From the NCBI GenBank assembly GCA_947473445.1, contig CANJEU010000055.1, positions 1 through 9,438 on the forward strand: 9,438 nucleotides of DNA, written 5' to 3'. The notes under the pieces are model-generated. The model was not told the DNA's origin. It saw only the letters and a list, made by a program, of their open reading frames with translations, and did not search any database. Each line of letters begins with the position of its first letter. Within the stretch, counting starts at the first letter, position 1. A program made the translations under genes and the position numbers. Of the stretch, positions 6,335-9,438 are shown piece by piece. Source of the stretch: Fidelibacterota bacterium. GTDB lineage: Bacteria; Pseudomonadota; Alphaproteobacteria; Rhodospirillales; Rhodospirillaceae.

Positions 6335-6339
6335 GCACC

Positions 6340-7788
6340 ATGGCCGCCAAACAAGAAACCGCCGCCGCCGTCCGTGATGTTGAGCAATATAAGTACGGCT
6401 TCGTCACCGCTATCGAATCCGACAAAGCGCCCAAGGGTCTCAGCGAAGACATCGTCCGCTTTATCTCCGCCAAAAAAGGCGAGCCCGAATGGATGCTCGA
6501 GTGGCGCCTGAAGGCCTACCGCTACTGGCTGACGCTCGCCGATCAAGAACCGACTTGGGCCAAGCTCAGCTATCCGAAGATCGACTATCAGGACTCGTAT
6601 TACTACGCCGCGCCTAAGCAAAAGCTTGCCAGCATGGATGAGGTCGATCCGAAGCTGCTTGAGACCTACAAGAAGCTGGGCATCCCTTTGGCCGAGCAAG
6701 CGATCCTTGCCGGCGTTGCGGTGGATGCGGTGTTCGACAGCGTCTCGGTCGCGACGACGTATAAGAAAAAGCTCGAGGAAATGGGCGTAATCTTCAAGCC
6801 CATCTCGGAGGCCGTTCACTCACATTCCGAGCTTATCAAAAAATATCTGGGCTCGGTCGTGCCCTATACCGACAACTTTTTCGCGACCCTGAACTGCGCG
6901 GTCTTTACCGACGGCTCGTTCGTCTACATCCCCAAAGGGCTACGCTGCCCGATGGAGCTGTCCACCTACTTCCGCATCAACGAGAAAAACACCGGCCAGT
7001 TCGAGCGCACGCTCATCATCGCCGAGGAAGGCTCCTATGTGAGCTATCTGGAAGGCTGCACCGCGCCCCAGCGCGACGAGAACCAGCTGCATGCCGCCGT
7101 GGTCGAGCTCATCGCCCTGGACAACGCCGAGATCAAATATTCCACCGTGCAGAACTGGTATCCGGGCGACGCTGACGGCAAGGGCGGTATCTTCAATTTC
7201 GTCACCAAGCGCGGCGCATGCCGTGGCAAAAATTCCAAGATCATGTGGACCCAGGTCGAGACCGGCTCGGCCATCACCTGGAAGTATCCCAGCTGTATTC
7301 TGCAGGGCGACGGTTCGGTGGGCGAATTCTATTCGGTCGCCATCACCAACAATCGCCAGCAGGCCGATACCGGCACGAAAATGATCCACCTTGGGGCCAA
7401 CACCCGTTCGAAAATCATCTCGAAGGGTATTTCGGCGGGCAAGGCGGACAATACTTATCGGGGCCTTGTGCGCATCGGTGCGAAGGCCGACGGCGCGCGC
7501 AACTACACACAGTGCGACAGTTTGCTCATCGGCGATCAGTGCGGCGCGCACACAGTGCCTTATATCGAAAGCCGCAATCCGACCGCGCAAACTGAACACG
7601 AAGCGACGACCTCGAAAATTAGCGAAGACCATCTTTTCTATTGTCAGCAGCGCGGCATGACGCAGGAAGAAGCGGTGTCGCTCATCGTCAACGGGTTCTG
7701 CCGCGAGGTTTTGCAAACCCTTCCCATGGAATTCGCTGTCGAAGCCCAGAAGCTCGTCGGCATAAGTTTAGAAGGCAGTGTGGGTTAA
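6340..7788 (+). CDS. sufB: Fe-S cluster scaffold subunit SufB
   Basis: This 482-residue subunit of the SufBC2D complex is the cytoplasmic scaffold on which Fe-S clusters are built from sulfur delivered by a cysteine desulfurase. The beta-helix core shows family motifs such as FATLNCAVFTDGSFVYIPKG and YLEGCTAP. The key region near the C-terminus is intact: C392 (TQCDSLLIGDQCGAHT) and H420/E421 (TEHEATTSKI), equivalent in spacing to E. coli C405 and H433/E434. It lacks any long N-terminal extension. The ATG at 6340 is chosen because GGAG (6328-6331) precedes it and the preceding regulator ends 5 bases before; the open frame upstream is only read-through of another gene. The stop and the sufC start overlap as TAATG, indicating coupled translation. 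Confidence 0.97.
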   Translation: MAAKQETAAAVRDVEQYKYGFVTAIESDKAPKGLSEDIVRFISAKKGEPEWMLEWRLKAYRYWLTLADQEPTWAKLSYPKIDYQDSYYYAAPKQKLASMDEVDPKLLETYKKLGIPLAEQAILAGVAVDAVFDSVSVATTYKKKLEEMGVIFKPISEAVHSHSELIKKYLGSVVPYTDNFFATLNCAVFTDGSFVYIPKGLRCPMELSTYFRINEKNTGQFERTLIIAEEGSYVSYLEGCTAPQRDENQLHAAVVELIALDNAEIKYSTVQNWYPGDADGKGGIFNFVTKRGACRGKNSKIMWTQVETGSAITWKYPSCILQGDGSVGEFYSVAITNNRQQADTGTKMIHLGANTRSKIISKGISAGKADNTYRGLVRIGAKADGARNYTQCDSLLIGDQCGAHTVPYIESRNPTAQTEHEATTSKISEDHLFYCQQRGMTQEEAVSLIVNGFCREVLQTLPMEFAVEAQKLVGISLEGSVG

Positions 7789-8540
7789 TGGCCCTTCTCG
7801 AAATCAAGAACCTCCACGTTTCCGTGGCGGACAAAAAGATCCTCAACGGTGTGTCGCTGTCGCTCAGCGCTGGCGAAGTCCACGCGATCATGGGCCCCAA
7901 TGGCACCGGCAAAAGCACGCTGTCCAACGTGATCGCGGGCCGCGCGGGCTATGAAGTGACCGAGGGCGAAGTTCTGCTCGATGGCAAGGACGTCTTCGCC
8001 ATGGCCGCCGATGAACGCGCCCGCGCGGGCATCTTCCTCGCCTTCCAGTATCCAGTCGAAATTCCGGGTGTCACGACTTCGAATTTCCTCAAGACCGCGA
8101 TCAACGCAAAGCGCCGGTCTGAAGGAAAGCCCGAGATCGACGCCATGGAGTTCCTCAAGCTGGTGAGAGCCAAAACCAAGGTCCTCGGCATGCCCGATGA
8201 CATGATCAAGCGCGCCCTCAATGTCGGCTTCTCGGGCGGCGAGAAAAAACGCGCCGAAGTCCTGCAAATGACCTTGCTGGAGCCGCGTGTGGCCATTCTT
8301 GATGAAACCGATTCCGGTCTTGATATCGATGCGCTGAAAGTGGTCTCGGACGGCGTCAACGCGCTGCGTAGCCCCGACCGCGCCTTCCTCATAATCACCC
8401 ACTATCAACGACTTCTCGATTACATCGTGCCCGATCACGTCCATGTGCTGGTCGGCGGAAAAGTCGTCGAAAGCGGCGGCAAGGAACTCGCCCTGCAACT
8501 CGAAGCTGAAGGATATGCGCGCTATCTCAGCGCGGCCTAA
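7788..8540 (+). CDS. sufC: Fe-S assembly ATPase SufC
   Basis: This 250-residue ABC-type ATPase is soluble and non-transporting. It drives conformational change in the SufBCD scaffold. The motifs are complete: Walker A GPNGTGKST (36-44), signature FSGGEKKR (148-155), Walker B VAILDETDSGLD (168-179) and H-loop His205. The LDETDSGLD sequence with FSGGEKKR is characteristic of SufC, distinguishing it from transporter ATPases such as ZnuC in this same window. The start codon is the ATG in TAATG, sharing one base with the sufB stop. The frame is open further upstream, but that is sufB sequence in another frame. The sufD start lies 4 bases after the stop. Confidence 0.97.
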   Translation: MALLEIKNLHVSVADKKILNGVSLSLSAGEVHAIMGPNGTGKSTLSNVIAGRAGYEVTEGEVLLDGKDVFAMAADERARAGIFLAFQYPVEIPGVTTSNFLKTAINAKRRSEGKPEIDAMEFLKLVRAKTKVLGMPDDMIKRALNVGFSGGEKKRAEVLQMTLLEPRVAILDETDSGLDIDALKVVSDGVNALRSPDRAFLIITHYQRLLDYIVPDHVHVLVGGKVVESGGKELALQLEAEGYARYLSAA

Positions 8541-8544
8541 TGTC

Positions 8545-9438
8545 ATGAAGCAGTCGGCTCTCCTCGATCATCCCTTTGGCGAACGTTACGCCGCCGCGCT
8601 GCCGTCGGCCGATGCCGCGCGTCTCACCGCGCGCGAGATGCTTTTTGAAGACGGTCTTCCCGGGCCAAAGCGCGAGGAGTGGCGATTCACCCCGCTTCGC
8701 TCACTGGCCAATATCCCGTTCGTCCCGGCCGCGACCGCCGACGACATCGACGTAACCGCGATTCCGGCCGATGTGCCGCGTCTCGATGGTGCTGTACGGA
8801 TCGTTCTGGTCAACGGCAAATACCGCGCCGACCTTTCGGACAGTTCCTCCGAGCCTAGTCTGACGATCACCGAGACAAACACGCCGGGTCTGAGCGTCAA
8901 CCTTCCGCTCGCGGTTCTCAATGCCGCCTATATGACGGGCGGCGTGACCATTGAAGCGCGCGGTGTGGTCGCAAAGCCTGTGCATCTTATCTCCATCGGC
9001 GCTGCCGGGGCCGAGCCCGCGGCATTCCATGCGCGGATCAGCATCGTTGTGGCGCCGGCCGCGAAGCTCACGGTCTTTGAAACCCATCACGGCCTCCCGG
9101 GTCAGTCCTATTTCTCAAACCCTGTAACGACGCTTTCCGTCGGCACAGCCGGCGTCCTGCGCCGCTACGTCCTCGTCCGCGAAGACAGCGAAGCGTTTCA
9201 TCTGGCTACCACCATGGCCGATGTGGCGGCCGATGCGCGGTTCGACGCCTTCCACCTCGGCCTCGGCGGTGCGCTGGTGCGTCAGGAAATCAATACCGAT
9301 TTCATGGGCGAAGGCGCCTCGGTACGGCTCAATGGCGCCTATGCGCTGACGGGCAACGCACATCACGATTTTACGACCTTCATGAACCATGACGTGCCGA
9401 ACTGCCGATCGAGCCAGGTCTTCAAGGGCGTTGTCGAC
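8545..9438 (+). CDS. sufD: Fe-S assembly scaffold protein SufD (partial, C-terminus off the right edge)
   Basis: This is the partner of SufB in the SufBC2D scaffold, needed for iron acquisition and complex structure. The frame is open for 298 codons to the window edge with no stop. The N-terminal part carries the family motif GLPGPKREEWRFTPL (about 39-53), followed by the beta-helix region, with residues such as VRQEINTDFMGEGASVRLNGAY near the end of the window. The start ATG (8545) lies 4 bases after the sufC stop and has no obvious ribosome binding site, so translation is probably coupled. The usual next genes (a sufS-type cysteine desulfurase, a DUF59 protein, sufA) would be expected past the edge, but they are not visible. 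Confidence 0.94.
   Translation, partial: MKQSALLDHPFGERYAAALPSADAARLTAREMLFEDGLPGPKREEWRFTPLRSLANIPFVPAATADDIDVTAIPADVPRLDGAVRIVLVNGKYRADLSDSSSEPSLTITETNTPGLSVNLPLAVLNAAYMTGGVTIEARGVVAKPVHLISIGAAGAEPAAFHARISIVVAPAAKLTVFETHHGLPGQSYFSNPVTTLSVGTAGVLRRYVLVREDSEAFHLATTMADVAADARFDAFHLGLGGALVRQEINTDFMGEGASVRLNGAYALTGNAHHDFTTFMNHDVPNCRSSQVFKGVVD

Noticed and set aside
6169..6339. Open frame continuing upstream of sufB
   Set aside because: It is the regulator's coding sequence read in another frame; SufB begins at the ATG at 6340 with GGAG upstream.
6940..7716. Long antisense open frame across sufB
   Set aside because: It lies opposite a highly conserved gene, has no recognisable domain, and long antisense frames are common in GC-rich DNA.
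7641..7787. Open frame continuing upstream of sufC
   Set aside because: It is the end of sufB in another frame; the SufC family N-terminus begins at the ATG at 7788.
7785..8546. Long antisense open frame across sufC
   Set aside because: It mirrors the whole sufC gene, has no recognisable motif and is explained by codon bias.

Overview
The window appears to come from an alphaproteobacterium. It is GC-rich and densely packed, with overlapping start and stop codons and frequent GTG starts. Its Suf operon is headed by an Rrf2-family regulator, and it carries a divergent zur-znuCB / znuA zinc locus. Genus-level placement is not possible from the sequence alone. No RNA gene, insertion sequence, CRISPR array or phage signal was seen, and no stretch longer than about 130 bases lacks a gene.

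Region 1 (1-5051) is a complete-looking zinc acquisition locus. On the minus strand, zur (Fur-family zinc sensor), znuC (ATPase) and znuB (permease, cut by the left edge) form a tight operon. On the plus strand, znuA (periplasmic zinc binder), a small membrane or secreted protein with His/Cys motifs, and a TonB-dependent outer-membrane receptor resembling ZnuD follow one another. The 78-bp gap between zur and znuA holds a perfect 12-bp palindrome that looks like a Zur operator serving both directions. Together the products would carry zinc across the outer membrane (receptor), through the periplasm (ZnuA) and across the inner membrane (ZnuBC), with Zur closing the loop.

Region 2 (5048-5752) is a minus-strand gene for a stand-alone formyltransferase-fold protein. 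It converges on the receptor gene with a 4-bp overlap of the two stop ends. Its exact substrate is unknown.

Region 3 (5753-9438) is the start of a suf Fe-S cluster assembly operon: an Rrf2-family regulator, sufB, sufC and sufD (cut by the right edge). The 123-bp gap between the formyltransferase and the regulator carries a plausible promoter and an IscR-type dyad, suggesting Fe-S-dependent control.

Most of the window is recognisable housekeeping and metal-homeostasis biology. The items most worth a second look are the small His/Cys protein between znuA and the receptor, the His-rich tail on ZnuC paired with a poor His loop on ZnuA, the two operator candidates, and the orphan formyltransferase. 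I did not find a clearly new system.
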